Shown one piece after another: positions 31,701-42,814 of a stretch of DNA of 64,000 nucleotides. Position numbers and translations under genes: made by a program. A model generated the notes under the pieces. It saw nothing but the letters and a program-made list of their open reading frames with translations. It was not told where the DNA came from and did not search any database. The stretch covers positions 1,908,176 to 1,972,175 of the forward strand of contig NC_043742.1 of assembly GCF_004337985.1 (NCBI RefSeq), in the 5' to 3' direction. Each line of letters starts with the position of its first letter. Position 1 is the first letter of the stretch. Origin of the DNA: Pyricularia pennisetigena (taxonomy: Eukaryota > Ascomycota > Sordariomycetes > Magnaporthales > Pyriculariaceae).

Positions 31701-33910
31701 TCTCGTTATCCAGCCTGCGGATGGTCGAAGGATCGTCTGCGAAGAAAACGATCCAGTACGCCATGAATTCGGGTTCGTTGTCGCACTTTATTCCTTGCTT
31801 GTTCAAATCCATGTAGGCTTGCTTGAGGGAAATGAGTGTCTTCTGGAATGCTTCCTGCTCTTGCTTGGCCGAATACTCTGCGTTTGCAGCGTCCTTCTTG
31901 GCCAGGAGATGGTGAGAGACTGCGTGAAACCGAGCAATTGTCTCCAGAATGCCCACCATAACAAGAGTTTCATCCGGTCTCATCCTAGTGTAAAAGATGA
32001 AATCCCTTCGCACAGCGCGCAGTCTGTCCCAGAGGAAAGCATGTCGGTCCTTCAGGTTATGCTCGCCTTGCAGAATGTTGTTAAGCAAATAGTTCGTGGT
32101 TCTTTCAAGCGCCCCAAGTGTACGAACTTCACTCGGGAGTGGCGGCTTGTCACCAGCTGAGGAGCGCGCGTGTCGCTTCACGAATTTCTCGAGGCAAGGA
32201 CGGAGTGTGCCATCTGGTCCCTCTTCTTTTTCCTCTAGCTGAGAGATCCCTTCGGCCACTCTGATCACGATCTCATATAGAGGGCACATCTCCTCGCAAG
32301 TTCCACGGAAGTCAATGGCATCCTCCAGATTGATCTGCTTCTCATAGACATCCAAAAGGTCGCCCTTCTCCAATGACTCCCGAACTTTGTTCTTGTGAGC
32401 CTCGAGATGTGACTCCCGGAACGCTTGAGCTTTGTGTCTTTTCGCCGGTTCAAAAAAGTCGTGGGGCAGAGTCAAATCTTTAACTCTGTCCTTCTTCAGT
32501 TGGCTGTTGACTGCAGCAGAGAACTCATCAAGGGTAGCAACTGGAGTGGCAGCAGTGAATCGCGCAGACTTGCCCTTGCTAGCTATAACAGCCGCGGGAT
32601 CCGCCTGTCTCTCACTCAGAGTCTTGAAAGGATTGTGATGAGCATCGTTCTTCTGTGCCCATTCGCTAGAGCCCGCTCCTAATGGTTTGTTTCTGGTGAC
32701 CTGGTACTCGCCATTGCTGCCGGGCACAACATAACTGCCCTTGGATTCAAGAGTCTCTGTGAAGTTTGGTTTTGTTTTCTTGAACCCATTTTGCCTGCCC
32801 TTTATGCCTTTGCCAAATCCATTTCCAAAGCCCCCGGATGTACTTGTTGGACCAGCGGCGGCATTATTGTTGCCTGAAGATGCGCCAAAGGGTTTTAAAG
32901 CACTTCCAAAACCAGTGCCGCCTCCAAATCCAGTATTTACGCCGGCTGTTGACCCGAAAGGATTAGGTGACGCGCCGTTGGTCATGTTGGTCGATGATTG
33001 AAAAGGAGAGGCAGATCGTGCTGGTGCTCCGAAGCCGCCTACTGCTGGCTGTGTCTGATTGCCTGAGCTGCTGAAACCGTTTTGAGCGGTAGAGCCAAAT
33101 CCATTCGAGCCTACGTTGTTGGATCCAAAGCCGGCTGATCCAAATCCATTTGAACCGAATCCCGTTGATGCTCCTCCAAAACCTATACCATTGTTCGTGG
33201 TGGGTGCGGACCCGAACGGCGATGGCTGCGCATTGCTCTGCTGTGTCCCGAACGGCGACAGAGTGGTAGATGTCACTGAAGGCTGACCAAATACATTGGA
33301 AGCTTGCGCGGAAGGGGCTCCAAAAGTGGGTGGCTGGCCAAAGGGATTGACTGCTGACTGAACGCCTGGTTGAGAACCTGACGAGAACGGGTTTGCGGCT
33401 GGGTTCGGAGATGGACTCCCTGCGCAGAGGTCTATCAGTATGATGAAGCATCGACCCGTCACAATGTCCCAGCTTGCGACCGCGCGGATGAGGTAGACGG
33501 TTGTGGGTGGGTTGTACCGCCGAGCCGATCCTCGACAAAACGCCGTACGGTAGTGAGCTTCAGCGAATGCATGAGCAGCTCGCAGCTTTCGATGGTAAGG
33601 ATCGGATGCCAGGCCTTGAGCGTCTTTGCGGAGAGAGTTCGGCATGCAATGTGGCAAGCTCATACTCCGATTAAGACTATGAGGCGTGAGCCCAAGTAGC
33701 TCGAACCAAGGCTCGCCGGCATTGTTGTCAGGCGGACCTCGAATCCGAACAGCGGCATTGTGCTGGTGTTTCCTCTGTCGCAAGCTTTCTCCAAACAAGG
33801 CAGGATGTCAGAAGCGCGGGGTTTGGGGTGTTCTACTTACTACCAGGTTGCGTGAACGGGTTTTGAGCCTGGCCCAATATGCCCCCCGCGCTACCTCCGC
33901 TGAAAGCCAT
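28759..33910 (-). CDS. SAC3: Nuclear mRNA export factor Sac3 (TREX-2 scaffold)
   Basis: Scaffold of the TREX-2 complex, which couples transcription to mRNA export at nuclear pores. Model: exon 1 33910-33841, intron 33840-33420 (421 nt, strong GTAAGT donor), exon 2 33419-28759, 1576 aa; a donor 3 nt upstream (GTAGTA) would remove one Arg. The N-terminus is an FG-repeat region (NPFG, GFGSNGFGS, SPFG), as in proteins that bind Mex67 and the pore. The SAC3/GANP domain begins FRGTCEEMCPLYE and continues through RTLGALERTTNYLLNNIL and WDRLRAVRRDFIFYTRM. Downstream is a disordered FG/Pro region, then a long charged coiled coil (KYQEEERERLRREEDEKSWEEARKW) with FFYRWRDIARDRALSRRARD, a likely helix for Sus1/Cdc31 binding. 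Ser-rich tails follow. The intron is also open in frame for over 100 codons (see findings). Confidence 0.93.
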
Positions 33911-34420
33911 TGACGCGACCGCGAAGGCCGATCATCGGGATTGTTGTATGTTCCGCAAGCGAGCGTGGTTGATTGCAAGTTTCAAGCGGCTGTCGATGAT
34001 CGAGAGTTATAGGAAATATCTTTCGGGTTTTGTTGATGAGCGAACTGCGCGATGGTTATCGTATCGTGGGTCGTTAGAATGGTCGCGATGTTTTTGCGAG
34101 AGTTGAGGCTGGGTTGAGCTAGCTCAGGTCCCAAAGATCGCGCCCAGCCAAGCACTTCAAAACCAATGGTTTGTCCGTGGCATTCTGCCATTGCCCCACA
34201 ACCCCACTGTTTTACCAGTTGGCGGTCTACCGTTGACGACGTATCACTCAATAGCGAAAGCGGAAGCATTCTGGCTTTTCCATTCTTTGGTCATTCAATC
34301 TTAGACAATTAACGATCTGGTCTAGTCCGGAAAAGTTAACGAGCACGGGCTTTGACCAGAAATTCATTAAATATATTTGACATCACGCGACCAAATACTC
34401 TATAATATTCGCCCCAAATT
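33911..34420. other. Intergenic spacer SAC3 / LTV1
   Basis: Co-directional spacer of about 510 nt: the SAC3 promoter and the LTV1 3' region. No gene seen. Confidence 0.45.
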
Positions 34421-35743
34421 TCAGCGAGTCGATATCCTCGCAGGCCCGAGACCTTTCCTGATCTCGTCCAGCTCAGCAAGCCCCCCTTTGTAATGTTTCT
34501 TGCCCCTTTTCCCAGCAGCTGATTTGTTGTTCGGTTGCTTTCCAAGAAAATCGTCAAGTATGCCATCAAAGTCGTGGCGCATCGGCCCCGTTACGCTGGA
34601 TGCCATCGAGACGCCAGACACAGAACCAAGCTCAGATTCCATGTCGGCATTGTACTCCTCCTCTATCCTGTCAAATCGAGCGTCTAGTGAACTCAGGCCT
34701 TCCGTTCTGACCAGCGACGAGGATGTCATCGAAAAGCCAGTTTTGTCGGTCAACGCACCCTTGCGCTTCTTGCGTCTTCCCCCTGATGTTGTGGTGGTCC
34801 ATATTGACGACTGGATCTCCGAGCCTGCCCCTGGACCTGCCCTGCTCCTACCCTCGCCGCTCTGGTCCTTCTTGAACTTCTTAAAGTCTTCTAGCCACTC
34901 CTGCGAGGGGCCTTCTGGTGGTTGCGCGTTCGTGTCCACCAGCTGTGGCGCCTCGTCGCCATCACGGAACTCTTTGCTTGGTTTTGCTGTGGCGTCCGAC
35001 TCCCAGCCATCATCGTACTCGTCAGGGTATGTATCGTCAAATTCATGCTCACTTAGCTCCTTCGCGTCTTTGGACAGTTGCTGGAAGATGTCGTCATCGT
35101 CGTCCACATAAGCCTCGTCGTCAAGTGCCTCGAGGACCTCTCGCAACCTTGGATCCATGTCCGGCTGGAAACCTGCAATCATATCCGGCACGTCCTGTTG
35201 CGACTGGTATGTTGCCCGGGTCAAATCCTTGCTGGGTAGTATGTCGGCATCAAGCAAGTCGCTTGATTTATCCTGGAGCTCCATTTCACGGAGAGCCTCC
35301 TCCAGTGATTGTTTCTGCTTTCCCTTGCCCTTGTTCTGCTGCCCAGCCGTCGACTCGATGAACACCGCCTCGCCAGTGCCTGAACCAAGATCGCGCATAT
35401 GCTGCATGTAGTCATACTCGGTATCGTCAAAGTATACCCCATAGTTGGCGGCTTCTCCTTCATTGTCACGGATGCTGAGTGCATCTGACCCCAGCTCTGA
35501 GGCCAGGTCATCCAACTTTTTCACTTTGCCGGAAGCATTAGGAAGTTGTGTCGGATTGAGCACCATGGATGGCGCAGACTCATCGTGTATGAGAGGATCA
35601 TTTTGAGGCCGATGCACTAGGGTGAAGTGCGTTGCGGTTTTTTTGTCTCTTAAGAAAATAGGAACTGAGGTCAGCGTCTTCCAGTTTGATGGTTAGGATG
35701 CGACAACCCAACGGGCAACTTACATCCACTTTCCCTTGGGCAT
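34421..35743 (-). CDS. LTV1: 40S ribosome biogenesis factor Ltv1
   Basis: Assembly factor that holds the pre-40S head (with Enp1 and uS3) and is released on phosphorylation before cytoplasmic maturation. Two exons: a 20-nt first exon (35743-35724) and 35648-34421, with a 75-nt intron, giving 415 aa. The junction yields MPKGKWIDKKTATHFTLVHR, the LTV1 N-terminal signature, and confirms the tiny exon. FDDTEYDYMQHMRDLG is the second signature. Acidic, helical middle regions (DDEAYVDDDDDIFQQL, DDTYPDEYDDGWESD) and a basic C-terminus (GKRGKKHYKGGLAELDEIRKGLG) follow. MTSSSLVRTEGLSSLDARFDRIEEEY is the conserved segment with the phosphorylatable Ser cluster. It shares a 507-nt divergent promoter with LSG1, another ribosome assembly gene. 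Confidence 0.94.
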
Positions 35744-36250
35744 TTTGACTGCAAGGAGGTAGTCGAAATGTACAGGCTATGGACAAGACAAAAGCTGGGG
35801 ATTCTTGTCTGACTACCAGCGACTCGATTCGAGTATCAATCACGAGAATAGTTAAGTTAGCGGAGTGAAGGTCGTTGAGAAGTTGATTTGCATTCTTTGA
35901 TGAATTGCATGCAAAATGCGTTCGCCGAGCACACGCGGGGGAAACCAAAAAAATTCCCTGCTCGGGCTCTTATCACACCTTATCTGGGTGTGCAGGACCC
36001 CTAACCCCCACCTGTGCGACCACTTGGAGGTGCCTGCCCCGCGGTATATGTCATACTTTTCGCGCAGAATTTGCCCCCTCTCGCGCCTACTTTACCAATC
36101 CGGGAATTATTCAGCACGAGAGTTTCGACCGGAGACAAACAACCTCCCTATTTGATTTAAAACAAATCCTAAAAACAACACAATCTCTCCAAGGTCTTCA
36201 CTCATAAGAAACACATTGTTCAGCAATATATTAGAGATAATCACTTGAAC
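35744..36250. promoter_or_regulatory. Bidirectional promoter LTV1-LSG1
   Basis: 507 nt between divergent start codons. It contains ACCCCTAACCCCC (35997-36009), a telomere-repeat-like box of the kind tied to ribosomal and ribosome-biogenesis promoters in several fungi, and near-palindromic ATTGCATGCAAAATGC (about 35905-35920). Shared control of both genes is an inference. Confidence 0.55.
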
Positions 36251-38345
36251 ATGGTTCGCGCCAAGGACAAATCGTCCGTCGGGCTTGGAAATGCCTTGAT
36301 GAACGATCGTTTCGGCAAGGGCAAAGGCGCCGACAGGAGGAAAGCTGGCGCCGTCACCAGAACCAACCATGCAACAGGCGAGCAGGTAAGCATACCCGCA
36401 GCCGCGCTTCTAATCTCATCTGTCATTTGCGTATGGAGCACTTCTAACAATCTTGACGTGATCAGTACATCACCAACGACAGGGAGGAAGCAGCATGGGT
36501 GAAGATGCGCTCAGTCACAGAGCAAGGCGCTCTAGACGAGTTCCTCTCGACCGCCGAGCTGGCTGGCACCGACTTCACGGCCGAGAAGATGAACAATGTC
36601 AAAATTATCCACACCGATCAGAAGAATCCGTATTTGCTCTCCGCCGCGGAGGAGAGGGCCGTCCTAGGGAAGCACAAGACGCACAAGCAGAGGCTTACAG
36701 TGCCGCGGCGGCCAAAATGGGATGAAACGACCACACCGGAGCAGCTGGATGCGATGGAGAGGGAGGCTTTTCTCAACTGGCGCCGTGGACTGGCTGAACT
36801 CGCAGAGAGTCATGATTTGCTGATGACGCCGTTTGAGCGCAACCTGGAGGTGTGGAGGCAACTGTGGAGGGTTATTGAGCGCTCCGATCTGGTCGTTCAG
36901 ATTGTGGATGCCAGGAACCCGTTACTGTTCCGGTCCGAGGATCTCGACCACTATGTCAAGTCTGTGGACCCCAAGAAGGAAAACTTGCTGCTCATCAACA
37001 AGGCCGACATGATGACCCTCAAGCAAAGGCAAGAATGGGCCAGGTATCTCAAGGGTGCGAAAATCGCCTTCAATTTTTTCTCTGCAAGCTACGCAAAGGA
37101 GCTTAACGAGGCGCGAGACTTGGAGAGTGGATCAGAAGAGGATGAGGCAGAGGAATCGACTGCTGCGGATGGAGGCGCAAAGCTCAACCCCGATGCTTTA
37201 GTGCCGCAAAGTGCAGAAAAGGAGGAGTCTGGGGGTCAGAAGACTGAGGAAAGCTCATCCGAGGAGGAGGATTTTGACACGAGGATCATCACGGTAGAGG
37301 AGCTGGAATCTATCTTCTTGAAGCATGCTCCGGAGAGCTCAGGTATGTTCATTGTTGCACCCATTGCGGCGTGTGCATCGATCAGTTGTTGTTGACATCC
37401 ACCACAGATCCAAAGCACAAAATGCAAGTTGGGTTAGTCGGATATCCCAATGTCGGAAAGTCATCGACTATCAACGCTCTTATCGGAGCAAAGAAGGTCT
37501 CAGTCTCGTCGACACCGGGAAAGACCAAGCACTTCCAGACCATTCATCTGAGCGACAAGGTTGTCCTTTGTGACTGTCCAGGTCTTGTTTTCCCCAACTT
37601 TGCCAGTACAAAGGCGGATCTTGTCTGCAACGGTGTCCTGCCTATCGACGAATTAAGAGAGTTCACGGGCCCGGCAGCTCTTGTTGCTAGAAGGATCCCG
37701 AAAGCATACTTGGAGGCTGTTTATGGTATCACCATAAAAACAAGACCGGCTGAGGAGGGCGGGACGGGAGTTCCAACGGCAGAGGAGCTTCTCGTTGCAT
37801 ATGCACGTGCCCGTGGTTTCACAAAGACAGGAAACGCCTCGCCAGACGAATCAAAGGCAGCAAGACATATCTTAAAGGACTATGTTAATGGTAAGCTGCT
37901 GTACTGCGAACCGCCTCCCACGTTTGAGAGCGACGCCGTGGATTTCAACAACGAGCTGTACATTGTCGCCAACTTGCCCGAGAAGAGGAGGCTGGCTGTC
38001 ACTGCCGCCTTGGATGCGATGTCGATCAGCGCGGGGGATACTGTCTCACTGGCAGGCACGGACATCCTTGCTTTGCCGCAAGGGCCCAAGTCACAGAAGC
38101 TGGACAAGACGTTCTTTGGAACAGGGAGGAATGCTGGGCATCTTAACCGGCCTTTTAACTACAAGTATACTGAACAGGGAATGGCCTCGGGGAAGCAACT
38201 AAGTGGACGGAAGGCTAGGGAGATGGCGGCTATTGAGAACAATATTGACCCCAAGGATGCGAGGTTGATGTCTGGGAAGAAGCACTTCAAGGGTGGCCAG
38301 AAGCCAAAGGCCAACAGGCGTTTGAACAAGGACGATGAGGATTAA
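36251..38345 (+). CDS. LSG1: Large subunit GTPase Lsg1 (60S maturation)
   Basis: Cytoplasmic circularly permuted GTPase that releases the export adaptor Nmd3 from pre-60S subunits. Three exons (36251-36385, 36466-37342, 37408-38345; introns 80 and 65 nt) give 649 aa. It begins MVRAKDKSSVGLGNALMNDRF, typical of LSG1. GTPase motifs occur in permuted order: G4 as NKADMM after DLVVQIVDARNPLLFRSEDL, G5-like SASYAKE, then after an acidic Glu/Ser insert (about 260-320) G1 as GYPNVGKSST, G2 STPGKTKHFQT and G3 CDCPGLVFP. The C-terminus is basic (KKHFKGGQKPKANRRLNK). Upstream ATG choices are absent; 36251 sits in good context (TTGAACATGG). It is transcribed divergently from LTV1. Confidence 0.96.
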
Positions 38346-38949
38346 GCTGATATATGTGTCAATTGACATCTACCGATCGCCGGTCTTCAACGAAGAAATC
38401 AGCTCGGGATAGAACTTGAATAGGCGTCAAGCTCATGAAATTATACGAGGCAATGTTGAAATGACTAGTATTGTACCTCTTGGGAGATTTTCTTTTTGTT
38501 CTTTTTTTTTTCCCGCCTCTATACTAAGGAAACAGAGGTACTATGTAGGCACTCTGTACATAGCGCCTAGAGTTAGGCCTATGAAGCTGAGCTGGGGGAC
38601 TAGTCTAGTGCAGATGGCTGTCGGGTGGATTGAGAAGTGGAGTACATTGGGTGCTGGCAAAAATCCTGGTCGTTAATTATATAAATCAACCAAAAAGAAG
38701 CATTTTGCTTCCTAATTTGGTCTAGCGCCCATGTCCCAACCCTCCGCCCCTCTGCTTGAATAAATACAACGCGACGCGCCAAACTTTACCTGATCGCGTA
38801 AAATGCTTCCAGAATGCAGAAACCAGACAACCAAGCACGTTCTTCGCCGGCGAACGAGAACTACGAGCACTGAAGGGCAGACAATACCCAGAAAAAAAGC
38901 TCCTTCCTAACCGGAAACTATTGCCAGTATATTCAGGCTGAATACCAGA
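38346..38949. other. Intergenic spacer LSG1 / RFC4
   Basis: About 600 nt with the LSG1 3' region (a T run near 38502-38511) and the RFC4 promoter, including an MBF/E2F-like site listed separately. Confidence 0.45.
38769..38783. promoter_or_regulatory. MBF/E2F-like site upstream of RFC4
   Basis: ACGCGACGCGCCAAA contains two ACGCG cores (the MluI cell-cycle box core), and its complement reads TTTGGCGCGTCGCGT, matching the TTTGGCGC E2F-type consensus. It lies about 170 nt upstream of the RFC4 start. G1/S genes of replication are classic targets of such sites; use here is inferred. Confidence 0.55.
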
Positions 38950-40173
38950 ATGGCTCCAGCCAAAGCCGTGGAGGAGAAGGGCGAGTCCTCAACAGCCGCA
39001 GTCAAAAAAGCAGTGTCAGCGAATGCAAATGGCGCCCCAAACTACGAGCTACCATGGTGAGCAAACATGCTGGCACATGACGGACCTCTACTATCGAAGG
39101 ATGTTCACTAACGCCATGGGTAACCGTAGGGTTGAAAAGTACAGACCTGTATTCCTAGATGATGTGGTTGGTAACACCGAGACAATCGAGCGGTTAAAAA
39201 TCATCGCAAAGGACGGCAACATGCCACACGTCATCATTTCCGGAATGCCGGGTATCGGAAAGACTACCAGTGTTCTCTGCTTGGCCAGGCAACTTCTGGG
39301 GGATTCCTACAAGGAGGCAGTATTAGAACTAAACGCCAGTGACGAGCGAGGTATGGACAGCCGTTGGACTCCCCAAACTCAGCAGCAGCAACATGGTCTA
39401 ACGACAGCCGGAACAAACCTGTAGGAATCGACGTGGTTCGAAACCGAATCAAGGGGTTTGCTCAAAAGAAAGTGACACTCCCATCAGGCCGACACAAGCT
39501 AGTGATTCTTGACGAGGCCGACAGCATGACGTCTGGCGCACAGCAGGCCCTGAGGCGCACGATGGAGATCTACTCCAACACTACGAGATTCGCTTTTGCG
39601 TGCAATCAGTCCAACAAAATTATAGAGCCTCTGCAGTCACGATGCGCGATCCTCCGGTACGCCCGCCTAACGGACGCGCAGGTAGTCAAACGATTACTGC
39701 AGATCATTGAGGCCGAGAAGGTCGAGTACAGCGACGATGGGTTGGCCGCTCTAGTCTTTAGCGCTGAGGGTGACATGCGTCAGGCCATCAACAATCTGCA
39801 GTCGACGTACTCTGGGTTCGGGTTCGTGAGCGGCGACAATGTTTTCAAGGTCGTCGACTCGCCGCATCCGATCAAGGTCCAGGCAATGCTAAAGGCTTGC
39901 CACGAGGGCAACGTCGACTCGGCGCTCGACGCGCTGCGGGAGCTGTGGGGACTGGGATACTCGAGCCACGACATAATCAGTACCATGTTCAAGGTCACCA
40001 AGACGATACAGACGCTAAGTGAACATACCAAGCTGGAGTTCATCAAGGAGATTGGCTTTGCGCACATGAAGATCCTCGAGGGCGTGCAGACGCTACTACA
40101 ACTGAGTGGCTGTGTGGTCAGGCTATGCAAGTTGAATATGGATCCGAAAAAGTTTGAAATACCCAAGAAGTAA
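38950..40173 (+). CDS. RFC4: Replication factor C subunit (yeast Rfc4 / human RFC2 type)
   Basis: AAA+ subunit of the RFC clamp loader, which opens PCNA and places it at primer-template junctions. Three exons (38950-39056, 39130-39350, 39425-40173; introns 73 and 74 nt) encode 358 aa. After a short variable N-terminus the conserved ELPWVEKYRP box is rebuilt across the first splice. Walker A is GMPGIGKTT (74-82), then [15 protein letters not shown] across the second splice, Walker [11 protein letters not shown], the arginine-finger SRC motif ([12 protein letters not shown]), sensor 1 FACNQSNKI and sensor 2 [24 protein letters not shown] and the C-terminal helical collar follow. The match to the Rfc4/RFC2 branch is strong ([22 protein letters not shown]). 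Its promoter carries an MBF/E2F-like site. Confidence 0.96.
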
Positions 40174-40470
40174 ATAAGCACTGGAGGAAAAGTTACGGAC
40201 GATGACTGCCGTGCAAGAGTATGTGTGTCTAGGTTTATTTGTTTTTCATTGCGTTGGCGTTGGGGACTGCGACGCTCATTTACTTCAGCATGATAAATAG
40301 ACTGATGAAATATAATGATGATTGTTGATCTTCTGAAGGTCTGGACCTAATTCAGGATGAAAATATGATACGGCAGGGCATCGATTGCACTTAGTGGCGG
40401 CGGATAACTTGGACCAGCCTGTACGTAGCTCTGAATATGCAGTCCCGACCCTGGTGTTCTCAAGACTCTT
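40174..40470. other. Convergent spacer
   Basis: About 300 nt between the convergent RFC4 and small membrane protein genes, holding both 3' ends. Nothing else seen. Confidence 0.4.
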
Positions 40471-41058
40471 TTACTTGGAGTTCGATGCGTCGCCCGGCTT
40501 GCCTAGGGTTTCATTGCCCTTGGTTCCCTGCCCTTGATCCGTGAAATTCATATCCTCCTCACCTTCGAGCGCCCTCAGCTCCTTCTCATACGCCTCCCAC
40601 GCGACTTGATTCCTGGCCGCTCGCCTTCGGGACCTCTGCTCAGCCTCGAATCTCCTGAGGCCCCTGTCTGCCTCTATCATGCCGCCAAAAACCATGCCCG
40701 ACATTTGAATGTAGCTGTAATCACGCGAATGTTAGTGAGAGTCGGACGAAAGCATGAGGTTAGTTGGCTAAGCAAGACACGATGGAGTAGCCGTAGGAGG
40801 ATTGCAAAAAAAAGGAAAAAAAAAAAAAAGAAAAGAAAAAACAAGGTCAAGTTGGAAAGGGGAAAACGCAGATGACAGGGCTTCATACGTCTTGAATTGA
40901 ATTGTCAACCCCCTATATATGGGCGATATGGCATAGCCGATGCCGCCCAGGATCGCGAAGCCGACACCCCAGCGTGCGGCTCCGACAACACCGGCTTGGG
41001 CGGCCGCGCGTCCGGCCCCGACAGCCTCTTCCCGCCTCAGGACATCGTACCGAGACAT
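40471..41058 (-). CDS. Small membrane protein, possibly mitochondrial (HIG1-like layout)
   Basis: Two exons, 41058-40889 and 40714-40471, with a 174-nt intron (donor GTATGA, acceptor ATTACAG, containing an A/T low-complexity stretch), encode 137 aa. The N-terminus (MSRYDVLRREEAVGAGRAAA) is followed by a hydrophobic segment (about 29-48, RWGVGFAILGGIGYAISPIY). A second, less hydrophobic segment (YIQMSGMVFGGMIEADRGLR) crosses the splice site. The C-terminal half is a charged helix (FEAEQRSRRRAARNQVAWEAYEKELRALEGEED). The arrangement of two short hydrophobic segments separated by a basic/polar turn, with a charged tail, is like HIG1/Rcf proteins of mitochondrial respiratory supercomplexes, but I cannot assign that family firmly. 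The strong in-frame splice supports a real gene. Confidence 0.75.
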
Positions 41059-42051
41059 GACTGCCGTTGAAGCTGGTGCGACATTTGCAATTTGGGGGAT
41101 ATTCTTTTGATTTTATTATTATTCTTGAGAAAAAAAAGAGGCGAGAGGTTACAAGAAAATTAGGAATATGGACCCTCGTACGTTCGGAACGCCGAAGACT
41201 CCGCTTTGACAATGACCTCACACTCCCGCCAACCGAAAGCTTCAAATCCCGATCAGCGACCCCTGTCTATTTTACCTACCCTGTACCATTTGCTTTGCTA
41301 GACTCCTATCTTCAGACATACTATTTACGATTGGCTTTCAGTTTTCAATCCCATCGAATCGGCTCATCTTGGTAACGTTAAAGTGGTGGTAAGCACATGC
41401 TTTCTACTTCCAAGGGTTGTCGCTGGCTATCTGTTTTCTATTGGGAACCAAATTTCTTTTCTAATGATTGTTTGACGTAACGCGCTGACTTGATAAAACT
41501 CAGACACAAAAATGGGCAAACCGCTGGCAGTGAAAACTGGGGATCGAGCAGATACCAAAGACAGAATAGGTCCTGGGCTTCGGTGGGCTCATGCAGGCTA
41601 GCATGACAAACTTTTGTTTAACATCATGATAGCCATTCCAGTGGGAGTCACTGCAGTCGGAGATTTTATGCAGGTCAATCGGCTCTAGCAGAGGAGGTTC
41701 TGCCCAGTCCTCATCTTGTGTTGACAGTTCAGCAAAAGGTTGTACCAGCTCTCGCTTCATTGCATCTATCTTGCCTCGGGATAGATACGAGCACGATCGA
41801 GGCCAGGATGCCAATTCGCTAAAGATCACATCAGCCTTCCTGAACGACAGCTCATGCCATCTGCGCGGTCTGGGGGCCAATATCTCTGGAGTGCCAAGCC
41901 TGGCAACAGGTATAGAGCTCGCCTTGTCGAACATCTTTGCACCCACGTCAGGGCGACCCCCACAAACCCAAGACGAGAGAACCGCTCTGGTAGTCAGACC
42001 CGCGATGGACGCACCACTCCAACAGCCATCCCAAGCGTCGCGCCGACTCGC
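41059..42051. other. Intergenic spacer with an uncertain ORF
   Basis: About 1 kb between two minus-strand genes. A 148-codon minus frame (41500-41946) is open but has no recognisable domain, and overlaps the likely HIS3 3' region; it is not called. Otherwise it contains the promoter of the small membrane protein gene. Confidence 0.4.
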
Positions 42052-42814
42052 CTAGACGCTCAACGTGCCCTTGGTGCTGGGGACCTCGCCCTCCCTGCCC
42101 GCGACCTTGCCGACGGCGGTGCGGACGGCGACAGCCAGGGCTTTAAAGGCGCTCTCGGCGCGGTGGTGGTCGTTCTCGCCGCGGATGCAGTCGACGTGGA
42201 TGGTCAGGCGCGCGGCCGTGGCGAAGCTCATGATGCAGTGCGGAATCATCTCGCACGAAAGGTCGCCGATCTTCTCGCGGCGCAAACCGAGGTTTACCAC
42301 GGCAAAGGGCCGGTTAGACACGTCGACGACGGCCCGCGAGAGCGCCTCGTCCAGAGGGCAGTAAGCGAAGCCGAAGCGGGCGATGCCAGCAGCGCTGCCC
42401 AGGGCCGTCTTGAAGGCGTCACCAAGTGCGATGCACACGTCTTCTGCGGTATGGTGGTCGTCGACTTTGTTTTGTTGGCTGTGTTAGCTTAGTCTAATAT
42501 ATATATAATTATATATGCAGTTGGTGAGCGTTGCATCCTGAAAACATACTGTGTAAGTCGCCTTGGCAGGTGAGAAGAAGGCTCCAGCCTGCGTGTTTTG
42601 CGAAAGCGTGCAGCATGTGGTCTAAGAAGCCAATGCCAGTGTTTATGCTGATTTTCTGAGAGTTGCTCGATTGGGATGCATGGCCAGAGGCAGCAGCCTC
42701 CAGCAGGCTGGGGTGAGTGTCGGGCGGTAGGTCGCCGCCGTCTATGCTCAGCGCCAGCTTCACTTTGGTCTCGTTTGTGTCCCGCGCCAATGCAGCCCAC
42801 CTTGGTGACGCCAT
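42052..42814 (-). CDS. HIS3: Imidazoleglycerol-phosphate dehydratase (histidine biosynthesis)
   Basis: Catalyses dehydration of imidazoleglycerol phosphate to imidazoleacetol phosphate, the sixth step of histidine synthesis; a Mn-dependent, cytosolic 24-mer. Two exons, 42814-42550 and 42464-42052, with an 85-nt intron (donor GTATGT, acceptor ACAAAG), give 225 aa, the normal single-domain size. The first metal-binding motif is in [15 protein letters not shown], and [13 protein letters not shown] is rebuilt exactly across the splice. The second repeat shows [36 protein letters not shown] in short conserved blocks. The C-terminus STKGTLSV is typical of fungal His3. It is transcribed divergently from the LOC1-like gene, sharing 527 nt. 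I saw no perfect TGACTCA (Gcn4/CPC1) site in that interval. Confidence 0.97.

Noticed and set aside
41500..41946. 148-codon minus-strand frame downstream of HIS3
   Set aside because: No domain, no signal or membrane features, no orthologue-like blocks; may be HIS3 3'UTR. RNA-seq would settle it.
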